Below are positions 18,083 to 27,978 of a stretch of DNA of 64,000 bases, in pieces (within the stretch, counting starts at the first letter, position 1; each line of letters begins with the position of its first letter). The notes below the pieces were generated by a model. That model was not told the origin of the DNA. It worked only from the letters and a program-made list of their open reading frames with translations, and searched no databases. The translations under genes were made by a program, and so were the position numbers. Source of the DNA: Sipunculus nudus. Taxonomy: Eukaryota; Annelida; Sipuncula; Golfingiida; Sipunculidae. The DNA lies in NCBI GenBank assembly GCA_026874595.1, contig JAPPUL010000081.1, positions 630,501-694,500 on the forward strand, written 5' to 3'.

Positions 18083-18468
18083 CCCAAATAGTTACGGAGG
18101 TTTTTTTTCATATAAGTAAGGATATAAGAATAAACGGATTGACTAAAGAATTATAAAATAATAGTATTGTAGGACAAGAAAGTGCTAATAATGAAATAAT
18201 GTATTATATTTATATATTGGGAAAGAGGGGTACTAGAGCTTGAGGGCTTAAAGAGCACTTGTTCTTAATCTTAAAGCAAAGAGAATATATTCAAAACTAA
18301 ATTATAGTAAATTAAAGAAAGCAAAAACGCATCTTCATAAAAAAGAGAATACATCCGAACAAAGCGAATCTAACGATAAAGTATGAGCTATTAAGTTAAG
18401 GTAATTCTTTAATCTATAATTAATAAATAATATATAAGTAAATAAACGAGAGCAAAAGAGGAGGATAG
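18083..18468. other. Non-coding gap between eno and nusA
   Basis: 386 AT-rich bases without an open frame worth calling. AACC...GGTTTTTTTT at 18081-18109 could be a weak terminator for enolase. The usual neighbour rimP is not here. The ribosome-binding site for nusA (GAGGAGG) ends the gap. No tRNA fold or known riboswitch core was recognised. Confidence 0.5.
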
Positions 18469-20055
18469 ATGTCAGCATCGGTTATGGAGGCAGTTAGATC
18501 GCTTGTGCACAGTAAAGGCATATCAGAGGAATTAATCCTACAGACGGTCGAAGAAATATTACTTGTTGCATATAAAAAGCAATTTGGCTCAGCAGAAAAC
18601 GCCCAAACCAAGATAAACGAAAAGACTGGTGAGGTAAGCTTATATTCTAAGAAGGTGGTGGTTGAGAAGGTAACGGATAAATTGTTAGAAATAAGTCTTG
18701 AGGATGCACGTAAGGCTAATGCAAACTGTGAGCTAGACGATGAGGTGCTTGTTGAAATAAAGTTGAAAGATCTTGGTCGAATAGCAGTTCAGACATCTAA
18801 ACAGCTTGTAATACAGAAGTTAAAAGACATAGAGAAAAACATAATATACAGTGAATATAAGCAGAAAGTTGGTGAGATAGTAACTGGAATATGCCAAAGA
18901 AAGCGTAATAAGCATATATTTGTAGATTTAGGTAGGACAGAGGCAATATTGCCCTCGTACGAACAATCAAGTCGTGAGTCCTTTGACATAAGAGAGAGAA
19001 TTAAAGCAGTTATTGTTGAGGTAAGAGATGATAGAGAGACACAGGTAGTATTGTCCCGAGCAACACCGATGTTTGTGCAGAAGTTATTTGAGCTTGACGT
19101 ACCTGAGATAAATGAGGGAGTTATAGAAATAAAGGGGATAGTACGAGAGGCAGGTTACAGAACAAAGATAGCAGTATATTCAAAGGATATAGATCCAGTT
19201 GGGCCATGCGTTGGAATGAAAGGAATGCGAATTCAAAATATAGTAAAAGAGCTTGAGGGTGAGAAGATAGATATAATAAGATATAAAGATGATATAAAGG
19301 AATACATAACAAATGCACTTTCTCCAGCGAAGGTAGAACAGATAATAGTACTTGACGAAGAGAATCAGGAGGCTCTTGCAGTAGTAGAAGATAGTCAGCT
19401 TTCCTTAGCGATAGGAAAACAAGGGCATAATGTGAAACTGGCGTCCAAGCTGCTTGAATGGGATATAGATATAAAAAGCACAACAGAATTTGCAAAAACA
19501 GATTACGCAGATGCCTCAAGGCGTGCGGCTGAGAGTTTATTTGTAAGTGATGATGAGTATATAGTTGAGGAGCATCTGATAGAGGAGCTGGAGGATTTGG
19601 GTGATGAATTAATAGGCATATTTAAGAGAGAAGGAATAGATACTATTGAGAGTTTAGTGGACAAAAGCCGCAAGGAGTTACTTTCAATAGACGGAATAAA
19701 AGAGGAAGAAGCGGATAAAGTATTTAGTATAATAAAAGAAAACATAGTGGTGGTAGATGATGATAAAGCGATAAAAGATGGAGAAGGAGTTTTTGAAGAG
19801 GATAGTGTAGTAGGAGATACTGTTGAAGCTGGGGATATAAGTAATTATGCTGATGGTGAGGCGGAATTATTAAAAGTATCCGCAGAGGAAGAGATTAGAA
19901 GTGAGGAAGTTATAGAGGGCGGGAAAGAGATTGAGGATGGAAAAGAGATTGAGTATGATGAAGAGTTTAGCTATTATTGTCCTGATTGCAATGCTGAAAT
20001 AGCTGAAGGAGCGGTAGAATGTCCAAGTTGTGGAGTTGGTCTTGAATTTGAATGA
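18469..20055 (+). CDS. nusA: Transcription termination/antitermination factor NusA with C-terminal zinc ribbon
   Basis: 528 residues. NusA binds RNA polymerase and nascent RNA and affects pausing, termination and antitermination. The N-terminal domain (1-130), S1 domain (about 135-200), and two KH domains (about 205-350, with VGPCVGMKGMRI and LAIGKQGHNVKLASKL) are clear. A helix-hairpin-helix segment (about 365-430, LLSIDGIKEEEADKVF) follows, then an acidic low-complexity linker, and finally a four-Cys motif, CPDC...CPSC (Cys504, 507, 518, 521), which is a zinc ribbon not part of the standard NusA fold. It heads an operon of translation and RNA genes. GAGGAGG precedes the ATG. Confidence 0.95.
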   Translation: MSASVMEAVRSLVHSKGISEELILQTVEEILLVAYKKQFGSAENAQTKINEKTGEVSLYSKKVVVEKVTDKLLEISLEDARKANANCELDDEVLVEIKLKDLGRIAVQTSKQLVIQKLKDIEKNIIYSEYKQKVGEIVTGICQRKRNKHIFVDLGRTEAILPSYEQSSRESFDIRERIKAVIVEVRDDRETQVVLSRATPMFVQKLFELDVPEINEGVIEIKGIVREAGYRTKIAVYSKDIDPVGPCVGMKGMRIQNIVKELEGEKIDIIRYKDDIKEYITNALSPAKVEQIIVLDEENQEALAVVEDSQLSLAIGKQGHNVKLASKLLEWDIDIKSTTEFAKTDYADASRRAAESLFVSDDEYIVEEHLIEELEDLGDELIGIFKREGIDTIESLVDKSRKELLSIDGIKEEEADKVFSIIKENIVVVDDDKAIKDGEGVFEEDSVVGDTVEAGDISNYADGEAELLKVSAEEEIRSEEVIEGGKEIEDGKEIEYDEEFSYYCPDCNAEIAEGAVECPSCGVGLEFE

Positions 20056-20131
20056 TATTATAAATAATATATCATATGCACAATGCTAAATAGAGAGGCA
20101 GGTAGAGAGAGATTAAATTGTAAGGTAGAAT

Positions 20132-22822
20132 ATGAAAGTATACGAGTTATCGAAAAAACACAACGTCACGAACAAAGAAATGATAGATATAATAAAGAAG
20201 CTTAAAGTGGCATCAAAAAAGTCAAATCTCAACACGTTCAGTGCGTTAACACCAAATGATATACAAAAGATAGAAAAATACTTTACAAAAGACGTACCTG
20301 AGGATAAGAAATCGGAACAAGACGATGTGCCAACGGAAGTATTAATAGTAAAGAAAGCAAATAAAAGGCTTTTTGAGGAAAAAGTAAACAAAGGAACGGA
20401 AAAGGTCGCTACAGAAGAATCTGGTAGATCTCAGGATGAGCTTATATTACCTGTGAAGGCACCTTATGTGAATGAAAGTATAGAAGGTGAATTTAGGGCA
20501 AAGGCAAATATTAAAAGTGTTAGTACAGAGGAGGGAAGCGTAGGCTCTTCTAAAGTAGACAGGACAAAACCGACTAAGCAAGTAAGAGCGAGAAAGAAGA
20601 TTGTGAAAGTAGTGCGGAAGGAAATTAAAAAAGAATCCATAAAAGAGGGGATGCAAGAAGAAGGTGTTAAACAAGACTTAGCTAATAAAGGAACAGCGAT
20701 TAAAGGGATAGGGAAAGATAGAGTGAAAGATGGAGTAAAGGAAGGGTCAAGTGTAAGTTATACTAAAGAGCCAAGGCGTCAAACGCCAGAAGGATTTAAT
20801 TTTGGTGAGAAAGGGAAGAAGAAAGGAGATGTAGATAAGAAAGTATTAAGTGTAGATGCAAGGAGTAAAGACAAATCAGGGGTACGGATAAGAACTCCGC
20901 ACAAAGATTTCATACAAGTAAATCGTGGCAAACGTTATGGAAAAACAAAAGATCTAGAAAAAGATAATTGGGATAAGTTTAGCAAGCACCAAAGTAAATC
21001 TCAAAAGAGAAGACCAAATGTACAGCAGATGCCAACAAAGCCTCAGCCAAAGGTAGCAGTATCGTCAATTCCAAGCAAAATAAAGATAATGGAGAGTATA
21101 ACAGTCTATGCATTTGCGAAAAAGCTAAATATAAAGGCAAGTGAAATAATAGCAAAACTGCTTAGTATGGGAGTGATGGTAACAATAAACGAAGTAATAG
21201 ATAGTGATACGGCTAGTTTGGTTGCAGCGGAATATAATTGCGAAACAGAAATAATATCGTTTTATGACGAGACAATAATAGAGAAAGTCGAAGATAAAGA
21301 ATCAGATCTCAAGAGCAGAGCCCCAATAATAACTGTTATGGGGCACGTTGATCATGGAAAGACAAAACTGCTTGATGCCCTAAGGGAATCGGATATAACG
21401 GCAAGTGAGCATGGAGGAATAACTCAACATATTGGAGCATACCAAGTATTTTTACATGAGAAAAAGATAGTCTTTCTTGATACTCCTGGGCATGCAGCCT
21501 TCACATCGATGAGAGCACGTGGAGCCAAACTAACAGATATAGTGGTATTAGTGGTTGCGGCAACAGATGGAGTTATGGAACAGACGATAGAAGCAGCAAA
21601 TCATGCAAAAGAAGCGAGAGTATCTATAATCGTGGCTATAAATAAAATAGATGCGCCGGGAGCAAATATAGACCGTGTAAAACAACAATTATCAGAGATA
21701 GAGCTAGTTCCGGAGGAATGGGGCGGGCAGACTATGGTGGTTGAAATAAGTGCCTTAAAAAAACAAGGACTTGATACTCTCCTTGATAGTATATTAGTTG
21801 AAGCAGAGACACTAGATTTAAAGGCAAATCCAAATAGGCTTGCACGAGGCTCGATAATAGAATCGCAAATAGACAAAGGGCGTGGTGCAGTTGCAACAGT
21901 ATTAATAGAAAATGGAACATTGCGTATAGGAGATTGTTTTGTATCAGGAGTATATTATGGCAAGGTAAGAGCCCTCTTTAGCGACCGCGGTAAATCGTTA
22001 GAACTTGCCGATCCTGGAACACCTGTTGAGGTTTTAGGACTTGATGGTGTGCCTGAGGCTGGTGATCCTTTTGATGTATTGCCAGATGAGCGTGCGGCAA
22101 AACAGATAGCACTACGCCGTCAAGAATTGAAAAAGATAAGCAAAGCCAAAGACATAAAAAAGCTTACATTAAGTGATATATCAAAACAGATAAAAGAAGG
22201 GGAGATAAAAGAACTTAAGGTTGTACTTAAAGGAGATGTTCAAGGCAGTGTGGAGGCGGTAAAAGAGGCGTTTCAGCAGCTTAGCAATGCTGAGGTATCA
22301 GTAAAGGTAATCCATTCGGCAACGGGAGATATAAACGAAAGCGATGTAATGCTTGCAAGCGCTTCGAAAGCTATAATAGTTGGATTTCATGTACACCCTA
22401 ATGTTAAGGCACTTATGCTTGCAAGGCGAGAACATGTTGAGATACTAAAACACTCAATAATATACGATGCAATAGATAATCTAAAGAAGCTTATAGGCGG
22501 GTTAATATCCCCTGAATTTAAAGAAGAGACGACAGGAGAAATAGAGGTACGCGAGATATTTAAGATACCTAAAGTGGGTCTAATAGCGGGTTCATACGTG
22601 AAAAGCGGGAAGATAACACGCGATTCTAATGTCCGGGTATATCGAGACGGAGCGGAAATCTATAAAGGGACTATATTGGCGCTTAAGAGATATAAAGATG
22701 ATATAAACGAGGCAAAAGAAGGTTTTGAGTGCGGAATATCAATAAAAAACTATCAAGACATAAAGACAGGCGACATAATAAAAGCGTTTGTAGTAAAGGA
22801 AGTGGCACGAGTATTGAGCTGA
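20132..22822 (+). CDS. infB: Translation initiation factor IF-2
   Basis: 896 residues. IF-2 is the GTPase that brings initiator tRNA to the 30S subunit and promotes subunit joining. There is an IF2_N domain at the N-terminus ([22 protein letters not shown]), a long Lys/Glu-rich linker (about 60-330), a second IF2_N domain (about 335-390), the G domain with G1 GHVDHGKT (404-411), DTPGH and NKID, then beta-barrel and C-terminal domains. The residue after the P-loop is Lys (GKTKLLD), where most bacteria have Thr or Ser; from memory this is also seen in Borrelia. It follows nusA by 76 bases in the same operon. Confidence 0.96.
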   Translation: MKVYELSKKHNVTNKEMIDIIKKLKVASKKSNLNTFSALTPNDIQKIEKYFTKDVPEDKKSEQDDVPTEVLIVKKANKRLFEEKVNKGTEKVATEESGRSQDELILPVKAPYVNESIEGEFRAKANIKSVSTEEGSVGSSKVDRTKPTKQVRARKKIVKVVRKEIKKESIKEGMQEEGVKQDLANKGTAIKGIGKDRVKDGVKEGSSVSYTKEPRRQTPEGFNFGEKGKKKGDVDKKVLSVDARSKDKSGVRIRTPHKDFIQVNRGKRYGKTKDLEKDNWDKFSKHQSKSQKRRPNVQQMPTKPQPKVAVSSIPSKIKIMESITVYAFAKKLNIKASEIIAKLLSMGVMVTINEVIDSDTASLVAAEYNCETEIISFYDETIIEKVEDKESDLKSRAPIITVMGHVDHGKTKLLDALRESDITASEHGGITQHIGAYQVFLHEKKIVFLDTPGHAAFTSMRARGAKLTDIVVLVVAATDGVMEQTIEAANHAKEARVSIIVAINKIDAPGANIDRVKQQLSEIELVPEEWGGQTMVVEISALKKQGLDTLLDSILVEAETLDLKANPNRLARGSIIESQIDKGRGAVATVLIENGTLRIGDCFVSGVYYGKVRALFSDRGKSLELADPGTPVEVLGLDGVPEAGDPFDVLPDERAAKQIALRRQELKKISKAKDIKKLTLSDISKQIKEGEIKELKVVLKGDVQGSVEAVKEAFQQLSNAEVSVKVIHSATGDINESDVMLASASKAIIVGFHVHPNVKALMLARREHVEILKHSIIYDAIDNLKKLIGGLISPEFKEETTGEIEVREIFKIPKVGLIAGSYVKSGKITRDSNVRVYRDGAEIYKGTILALKRYKDDINEAKEGFECGISIKNYQDIKTGDIIKAFVVKEVARVLS

Positions 22823-22848
22823 GGGGATATAAATCCTAAATAGATTTC

Positions 22849-23376
22849 ATGCAAGGGAAAATGCTAATGGGCCGATTATACAGAGACAAACAAACAGCGA
22901 GTGTAGTGAAGGAGAAAGTGAGTCTAATACTAAGTCGTGAGATAAGCAATCCTCAAATAAAGACAGAATTAATAACGGTAACAGGAGTAAAAGTATCAAA
23001 AGATCTTAGGGTGGCAAACATATACGTAAGCATCTTCATATCAGACGAAGTAGAAAGGACAAAAACTTTCCGCGCTCTAAAAAAAGCGACAAGCTTCATA
23101 AGGGGCCGAATAGCATCTTTAATAAGGGCAAAATACACACCAGAGCTAAGATTCAAAGAGGACAATTCACTAAGAGATGGAGAACTAATGTATAGGAAGG
23201 TCCAAGGGCTTGGTCATGGTCTTGAAAACGAGCTTGAGGACAAAAGAGAGGATAAAAGAGAGGACATGAGAGAGGATAAAAGAGAGGACAAAAGAGAGGA
23301 CAAAAGAGAGGATAAAAGAGAGGATAAAAGAGAGGACATGAGAAAAGAAGAGAGTGAAAAAAAAAGAAGAAACTAA
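22849..23376 (+). CDS. rbfA: Ribosome-binding factor A with repetitive charged tail
   Basis: 175 residues. RbfA is a KH-fold 30S maturation factor needed for late 16S rRNA processing. The core (MGRLYRDKQTASVVKEKVSLILSREI, LITVTGVKVSKDLRVANIYVSIF, RFKEDNSLRDGE) covers residues 7-116. The tail is nine tandem ED[KM]R tetrapeptides (residues 130-165) followed by KEESEKKRRN, an extension the family does not usually have. The longest frame starts at 22849, but ATG 22867 has AAGGG nine bases upstream and gives the usual family N-terminus, so it may be the true start. Confidence 0.92.
   Translation: MQGKMLMGRLYRDKQTASVVKEKVSLILSREISNPQIKTELITVTGVKVSKDLRVANIYVSIFISDEVERTKTFRALKKATSFIRGRIASLIRAKYTPELRFKEDNSLRDGELMYRKVQGLGHGLENELEDKREDKREDMREDKREDKREDKREDKREDKREDMRKEESEKKRRN
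23236..23343 (+). repeat. Nine 12-bp in-frame units in rbfA
   Basis: GAGGA[C/T]AAAAGA repeated nine times, with GAGGACATGAGA variants at units 3 and 9, encoding EDKR/EDMR. The EDMR variants six units apart suggest that a block was duplicated. Copy-number change would lengthen the tail without a frameshift. Confidence 0.95.
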
Positions 23377-23414
23377 TGATTTACCAAGCAAAAAGAGTTC
23401 TTAATACCTAAATT

Positions 23415-24401
23415 ATGCAAGCAAGCAAAATTAAAAATAGCGTAAAGGAGAATGAAGCAGAATCGGAAGCAGTAGACGAAGAAGAAGTATCAGGGGAAGA
23501 AGAAGTAAGACAATCTAAAAAGGCTATGGAAAGCGGATTACTTCTTTTTTCAAAGCCAATGGGGCTAAGTTCTTACGACGTTGTGCGAGAAGTTAAGAAA
23601 AAACTTAATATAAGAAAGGTTGGTCATTGCGGTACATTAGATCCGTTTGCAAGCGGTCTTTTGCTAATATGTTTTGGGCAGGCAACAAAGCTAAGCAAAT
23701 ACCTTATGGAGCTACCCAAAAGGTATATAGGGGAGATTCAATTTGGGGAGGAACGAGATAGTCATGATCTTACAGGCGAAGTAGTTAACCGAAGTGAATT
23801 GCAAGTAGAGGAGAAAGAATTGTTAAAAGTATTAAAAAGCTTTGAGGGGAAGACATACCAAATGCCGCCCCAATATTCGGCAATAAAGGTAGAAGGTAAA
23901 CGTAGTTATGAATATGCACGAAAAGGGATTAAGGTAGAACTTAAAAAGCGTTTAATAAACATTTATGAATGTAAACTAATTTATTTTGCTAAGGAAGAAA
24001 ATAAAGCAAAGATATCTGTAAAATGTTCAAAAGGGACATATATAAGGAGTCTTGCCTATGATATAGGCAGGGCATTAGGGAGCTACGGATATTTAAAGGA
24101 GCTTAGGCGAGATGGGATAGGAGATTATAGCTTAAGGGCTAAAAATGTACTTGAGATGGGAAGCAGTAAATATGAATATATGACTAATGCTGTAAATTTA
24201 AGCGAGAGCTTAAACTTTCTTTATAGTATAAGGGTACCTGATGCCGTAAAGGAAAAGATAAGGTATGGTCAAAAGCTAAAAGGCCATATAAAAGTGGAGG
24301 AAGAGTTTATGGGATTAATATGTTTAAAAGATGGTTCTGGCGAGCTTTTGGCGGTATTAGATAACGAATTAAGGTATAAAGACGTATTTCTAAGTATATA
24401 A
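23415..24401 (+). CDS. truB: tRNA pseudouridine(55) synthase TruB
   Basis: 328 residues. TruB makes pseudouridine 55 in the T-loop of tRNAs (EC 5.4.99.25). Motifs: GLLLFSKPMGLSSYDVV, the catalytic GTLDPFASGLL with its Asp, PQYSAIKVEGKRSYEYAR, and KCSKGTYIRSLAYDIG, followed by a C-terminal PUA-like region. The first 37 residues are an acidic extension (ESEAVDEEEVSGEEE) without a counterpart in typical TruB. No good ribosome-binding site precedes ATG 23415; ATG 23526 (MESGLLLFSKP) matches the usual N-terminus but has AAGG only two bases upstream, so the start is unsettled. Confidence 0.93.
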   Translation: MQASKIKNSVKENEAESEAVDEEEVSGEEEVRQSKKAMESGLLLFSKPMGLSSYDVVREVKKKLNIRKVGHCGTLDPFASGLLLICFGQATKLSKYLMELPKRYIGEIQFGEERDSHDLTGEVVNRSELQVEEKELLKVLKSFEGKTYQMPPQYSAIKVEGKRSYEYARKGIKVELKKRLINIYECKLIYFAKEENKAKISVKCSKGTYIRSLAYDIGRALGSYGYLKELRRDGIGDYSLRAKNVLEMGSSKYEYMTNAVNLSESLNFLYSIRVPDAVKEKIRYGQKLKGHIKVEEEFMGLICLKDGSGELLAVLDNELRYKDVFLSI

Positions 24402-24405
24402 GTAA

Positions 24406-25431
24406 ATGAAGATATTAAAAAGCCTTGAAGAAATACCAAAACTAAAGCATGGAGTACTAACAATAGGGACATTTGACGGTCTACATAAGGGACATAGACA
24501 GATAATAGATGAGATATCAGCTTGTAAGGAAAATAACTTATTAAATAATAAAGACGCTAAAACGTTAGTGCTAACGTTTTCTAATCATCCAAAAGAGATA
24601 TTACATCCCGAGCTAAGGATAAAAAAACTCTGTACAAACGAGTATAAGCTAAACTTTTTTAGCAAAAAAGGAATAGATTACCTTATTTTTATTAACTTTG
24701 ATAATGTATTTGGAAACATAGGACACGAAGAGTTTTTTAAGAAGGTAAAAAGTAAAATAGCTTTAATGGAGATGGTGCAGGGAGATAATTTTTGTTTTGG
24801 GCAAGGTGGTAGAGGCGACATAAACTATCTTAAGCAAAAGGCGCAAAGGTATAAAGAGCGTCGGTGTTTAAGTATGAGTCAAGATATTGACGGTGCTGGT
24901 TTAGAAGAAGTTGATACTGCTGTAGATGATTTTCACTTGAAGGCAATTGAGCTTGTAAGCTACGCGGGAGTAAAGGTTTCAAGCACAAGAATAAGAGAGC
25001 TTGTACAAGAAGGGAATATAGCGGAGGCAAATGAGTTACTGGAGAGGGATTATAGTGTAGAAGGGAGATGTATAGAAGGAGAGAGGCTAGGACAAAAGAT
25101 AGGCTTTCCGACGATTAACATAATTAACGAAAATATGGTCATACCTAAGGCAGGAGTATACAAGACCTACACAGAGCTTGAGGGAGAGATGTACCATGGG
25201 ATGACGTTTATAGGAGATAAATCTCTTGGAAACAAAAGAAAAGGAGTAATAGAGACGAATCTGTTTGATTTTGATAAGGAGTGGTACGGCAAGAAAGTAC
25301 GAGTATATTTTGCCAAGCGACTAAGGAGCAAGAAGGTATTTAAAGATGTAACTGAGCTTTGCAAGCAGTTACAGGAGGATAAAAAAGAGGCGTTAAAGAC
25401 CTATCGAAAATATTATAAATCAGATATATAA
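24406..25431 (+). CDS. ribF: Bifunctional riboflavin kinase / FAD synthetase
   Basis: 341 residues. It phosphorylates riboflavin to FMN and adenylylates FMN to FAD (EC 2.7.1.26 and 2.7.7.2). The N-terminal nucleotidyltransferase domain has GTFDGLHKGH, MVQGDNFCFGQGGRGD and VSSTRIRELVQEG; the C-terminal kinase domain has GFPTINI, PKAGVYKTY and ETNLFDFDKEWYGKKVRV. It begins 4 bases after the truB stop, as in many bacterial truB-ribF pairs. A 15-20 residue stretch (about 140-180, KAQRYKERRCLSMSQDIDGAG) looks like an insertion before the VSSTRIR motif. Confidence 0.94.
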   Translation: MKILKSLEEIPKLKHGVLTIGTFDGLHKGHRQIIDEISACKENNLLNNKDAKTLVLTFSNHPKEILHPELRIKKLCTNEYKLNFFSKKGIDYLIFINFDNVFGNIGHEEFFKKVKSKIALMEMVQGDNFCFGQGGRGDINYLKQKAQRYKERRCLSMSQDIDGAGLEEVDTAVDDFHLKAIELVSYAGVKVSSTRIRELVQEGNIAEANELLERDYSVEGRCIEGERLGQKIGFPTINIINENMVIPKAGVYKTYTELEGEMYHGMTFIGDKSLGNKRKGVIETNLFDFDKEWYGKKVRVYFAKRLRSKKVFKDVTELCKQLQEDKKEALKTYRKYYKSDI

Positions 25432-25464
25432 AAATAATAAGTACAAAATAAAAGAGGAAGAACT

Positions 25465-25734
25465 ATGTCATTTGCAAGAGAAGAAAAGGAAGAGGCAATA
25501 AAAAGTTATAAGCTACATGAAAAGGATACAGGCTCAACAGGAGTGCAAATAGCCTTACTAACAGCACGAATAAATTATTTGAATGAGCATTTCAAGATGC
25601 ATAGAAAAGACTATCATTCAAGACGCGGTTTGTTACAGATAATAGGTAAAAGACGCCGACTTTTGAACTACTTAAAGAAAAAAGATGAAAATGAGTATAC
25701 AAAACTCTTGAAGTCTTTAGGTTTAAGGAAATAG
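25465..25734 (+). CDS. rpsO: 30S ribosomal protein S15
   Basis: 89 residues, the standard length. S15 binds the central domain of 16S rRNA and nucleates assembly of the 30S platform. The signature [44 protein letters not shown] is complete as two adjoining blocks, and GDTGSTGVQ appears as [19 protein letters not shown] lies upstream of the ATG. It sits directly before pnp, the order found in most bacteria. Confidence 0.97.
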   Translation: MSFAREEKEEAIKSYKLHEKDTGSTGVQIALLTARINYLNEHFKMHRKDYHSRRGLLQIIGKRRRLLNYLKKKDENEYTKLLKSLGLRK

Positions 25735-25768
25735 CAGGCAAGGCAAAATAAACTTAACATATTACAAG

Positions 25769-25793
25769 AAGCCCTAAAGTGGTAAATAGGCTT
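25769..25793 (+). promoter_or_regulatory. Hairpin between rpsO and pnp
   Basis: AAGCCCTA pairs with TAGGCTT (seven pairs and one bulged C) around a 10-base loop. In Escherichia coli a hairpin in the same place is cut by RNase III and mediates PNPase autoregulation; an equivalent role here is inference from position. Confidence 0.4.
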
Positions 25794-25836
25794 AAGGTGC
25801 GACTAAAAGAATCAAAAAAAATAAGAGGTATAATGA

Positions 25837-27912
25837 ATGTCAGATAAGGTATCAATAGATTTAGGGAATGGGAGCCTAAGTATAGAAACGGGCAAGCTCG
25901 CTAAGCAAGCTAATGGGGCGGTAGTGGTGAGGTTTGGAGACACAATGGTTTTAACGACAGCTGTAATGTCAGAAGAGACAAATTTTGATATAGACTATTT
26001 TCCATTACAAGTAAGCTATTCAGACAAATACTATTCAATAGGAAAGATACCAGGGGGCTTCATAAAGCGAGAAGGCCGTCCAAAAGATAAAGAGATATTA
26101 ACTTCGCGTTTAATAGATAGACCTATAAGGCCCTTATTCCCAGAAGGCTTTAGAAATGAGGTACAAATATTATCTACAACGATATCAGCAGATCAAGTAA
26201 ACGCACCTGACATACTAGGAATAATAGGAGCAAGTTGTTCTTTATTAGTATCAGATATACCTTTTAAAACTGCAGTATCAGGGGTACGTATTGGTCTTTG
26301 TGAAGATAAGCTTATAATAAATCCGACGGCAACGGAACTATCTAATAGCGAACTTGATATGGTAGTTGCGGGGACAAAAGATGCTATAATGATGATTGAG
26401 GGTAGTGCCTTAGAGGTTGAAGAGGAGATAGTGCTTGAAGGAATAGAACTTGCCCATAAGTATATAAAAGAGATTTGTGATTTACAATATGAACTTGTAA
26501 AACGTTGTGGGAAGGAGAAGAAAGAAGTAGAGTTATTTGTAATAGCTGATGATCTTAAGAATGAAGTACGACAAAAGATATACGAACCTATTAAGAGTGA
26601 ATTGGAAAACTATAACAAGCTTAAAACGGCTAAAAATATAGAAGAAATTATTTTAAAAACGATAAAGAGTATAAATGAGAAGTATGGAGAAGATAATGGA
26701 CTTAGGGTACGCAAGATTAAAGAAGAGATTGAATACGAAATAGTACGCGATATGGCAATAAAAGGAAATCAGCGTATAGATAAACGAGCTTTTGACGAAC
26801 TTCGAGATATAAGTTGTGAAATAGGCTTACTACCCCGAGTACATGGCACATCATTATTCACACGAGGGCAAACCCAAAGCCTTGGCACAGTGACACTTGG
26901 CACGGTAACAGATGCCCAAAGGTTTGACGATATAGACGGAGATGGGACAAAGAATTTCATGTTACATTATAACTTTCCTCCTTTTAGCGTGGGCGAGACA
27001 GGGCGAATAGGCGGTGTTGGCAGACGCGAGATAGGACATGGGAATCTTGCAGAAAACGCAATAAAAGGCGTACTGCCGGACCTAGAAACATTTCCCTACA
27101 CAATAAGAATCGTATCAGAGATATTAGAATCAAATGGCTCATCATCAATGGCAACAGTCTGTAGTGCGTCCTTGGCGTTAATGGATGCGGGAGTTCCTAT
27201 AAAAAGGCCAGTTAGCGGAGTTGCAATGGGCTTAATAAAGGGGGAAGATGAGTTTAAGATACTCTCAGACATACAAGGGATAGAGGATCATTTAGGAGAT
27301 ATGGATTTCAAGGTAGCGGGGACAAGGGATGGGGTAACGGCGTTTCAATTAGACATAAAGCTGCAAGGTATAACAACAAAAATAATGAAAGAGACATTTG
27401 CCCAGGCAAAGAAAAATCGTTTTGAGATACTAGACATAATGGGCAAAACGATAGATAAAGAAAAAGACATGTTATCGATCCATGCACCAAAGATAATATC
27501 GATAAATGTACCGACGGATAAGATAAAAGATGTAATAGGCTCAGGAGGTAAGATAATAAAGAAGATAATAGAGACAACAGGAGCAAGTATTAATATAGAT
27601 GATTATGGGAAAGCGTTAATAGCCTCAAAAGATGAAGAGGCATCGATAAAAGCTTATGAACATATAAAGAGCATAATAATGCCACCTGAGGTAGGAGCTG
27701 TATATACAGGAACGGTTAAGAGGATATTAAACTTTGGTGCATTTATAGAGATAACCCCGGGACGAGAAGGCTTGTGTCATATATCTAAGTTATCCCGCAA
27801 TCGTGTAAATGACGTAAGAGATGTATTATCAGAGGGGGAAGAGGTTCAGGTTAAATTACTTGAAATAGATAATATGGGAAGACTTAATCTTAGCATAAAA
27901 GACGTACATTAA
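25837..27912 (+). CDS. pnp: Polyribonucleotide nucleotidyltransferase (PNPase)
   Basis: 691 residues. PNPase degrades RNA 3' to 5' phosphorolytically (EC 2.7.7.8). Two RNase PH domains are visible: the first with FGDTMVLTTAV and KREGRPKDKEILTSRLIDR, the second with LPRVHGTSLFTRGQTQSL, MLHYNFPPFSVGETGR and MDFKVAGTRDGVTAFQLDIK. The C-terminal KH domain (VIGSGGKIIKKIIETTGA) and S1 domain (GAVYTGTVKRILNFGAFIEITPGREGLCHIS in part) complete it. It is the last RNA gene of the operon. A GAGG-type ribosome-binding site precedes the ATG. Confidence 0.97.
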   Translation: MSDKVSIDLGNGSLSIETGKLAKQANGAVVVRFGDTMVLTTAVMSEETNFDIDYFPLQVSYSDKYYSIGKIPGGFIKREGRPKDKEILTSRLIDRPIRPLFPEGFRNEVQILSTTISADQVNAPDILGIIGASCSLLVSDIPFKTAVSGVRIGLCEDKLIINPTATELSNSELDMVVAGTKDAIMMIEGSALEVEEEIVLEGIELAHKYIKEICDLQYELVKRCGKEKKEVELFVIADDLKNEVRQKIYEPIKSELENYNKLKTAKNIEEIILKTIKSINEKYGEDNGLRVRKIKEEIEYEIVRDMAIKGNQRIDKRAFDELRDISCEIGLLPRVHGTSLFTRGQTQSLGTVTLGTVTDAQRFDDIDGDGTKNFMLHYNFPPFSVGETGRIGGVGRREIGHGNLAENAIKGVLPDLETFPYTIRIVSEILESNGSSSMATVCSASLALMDAGVPIKRPVSGVAMGLIKGEDEFKILSDIQGIEDHLGDMDFKVAGTRDGVTAFQLDIKLQGITTKIMKETFAQAKKNRFEILDIMGKTIDKEKDMLSIHAPKIISINVPTDKIKDVIGSGGKIIKKIIETTGASINIDDYGKALIASKDEEASIKAYEHIKSIIMPPEVGAVYTGTVKRILNFGAFIEITPGREGLCHISKLSRNRVNDVRDVLSEGEEVQVKLLEIDNMGRLNLSIKDVH

Positions 27913-27978
27913 GCTAAAACTATATTAAAATCCACTGACTAGAAATCATAAAACAAAGAACGAGGTTATGTTTTAAAC

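Noticed and set aside
22849-22866. First ATG of rbfA as the certain start
   Set aside because: ATG 22867 has a better placed AAGGG and the family N-terminus, so the first ATG was kept only as the longest frame.
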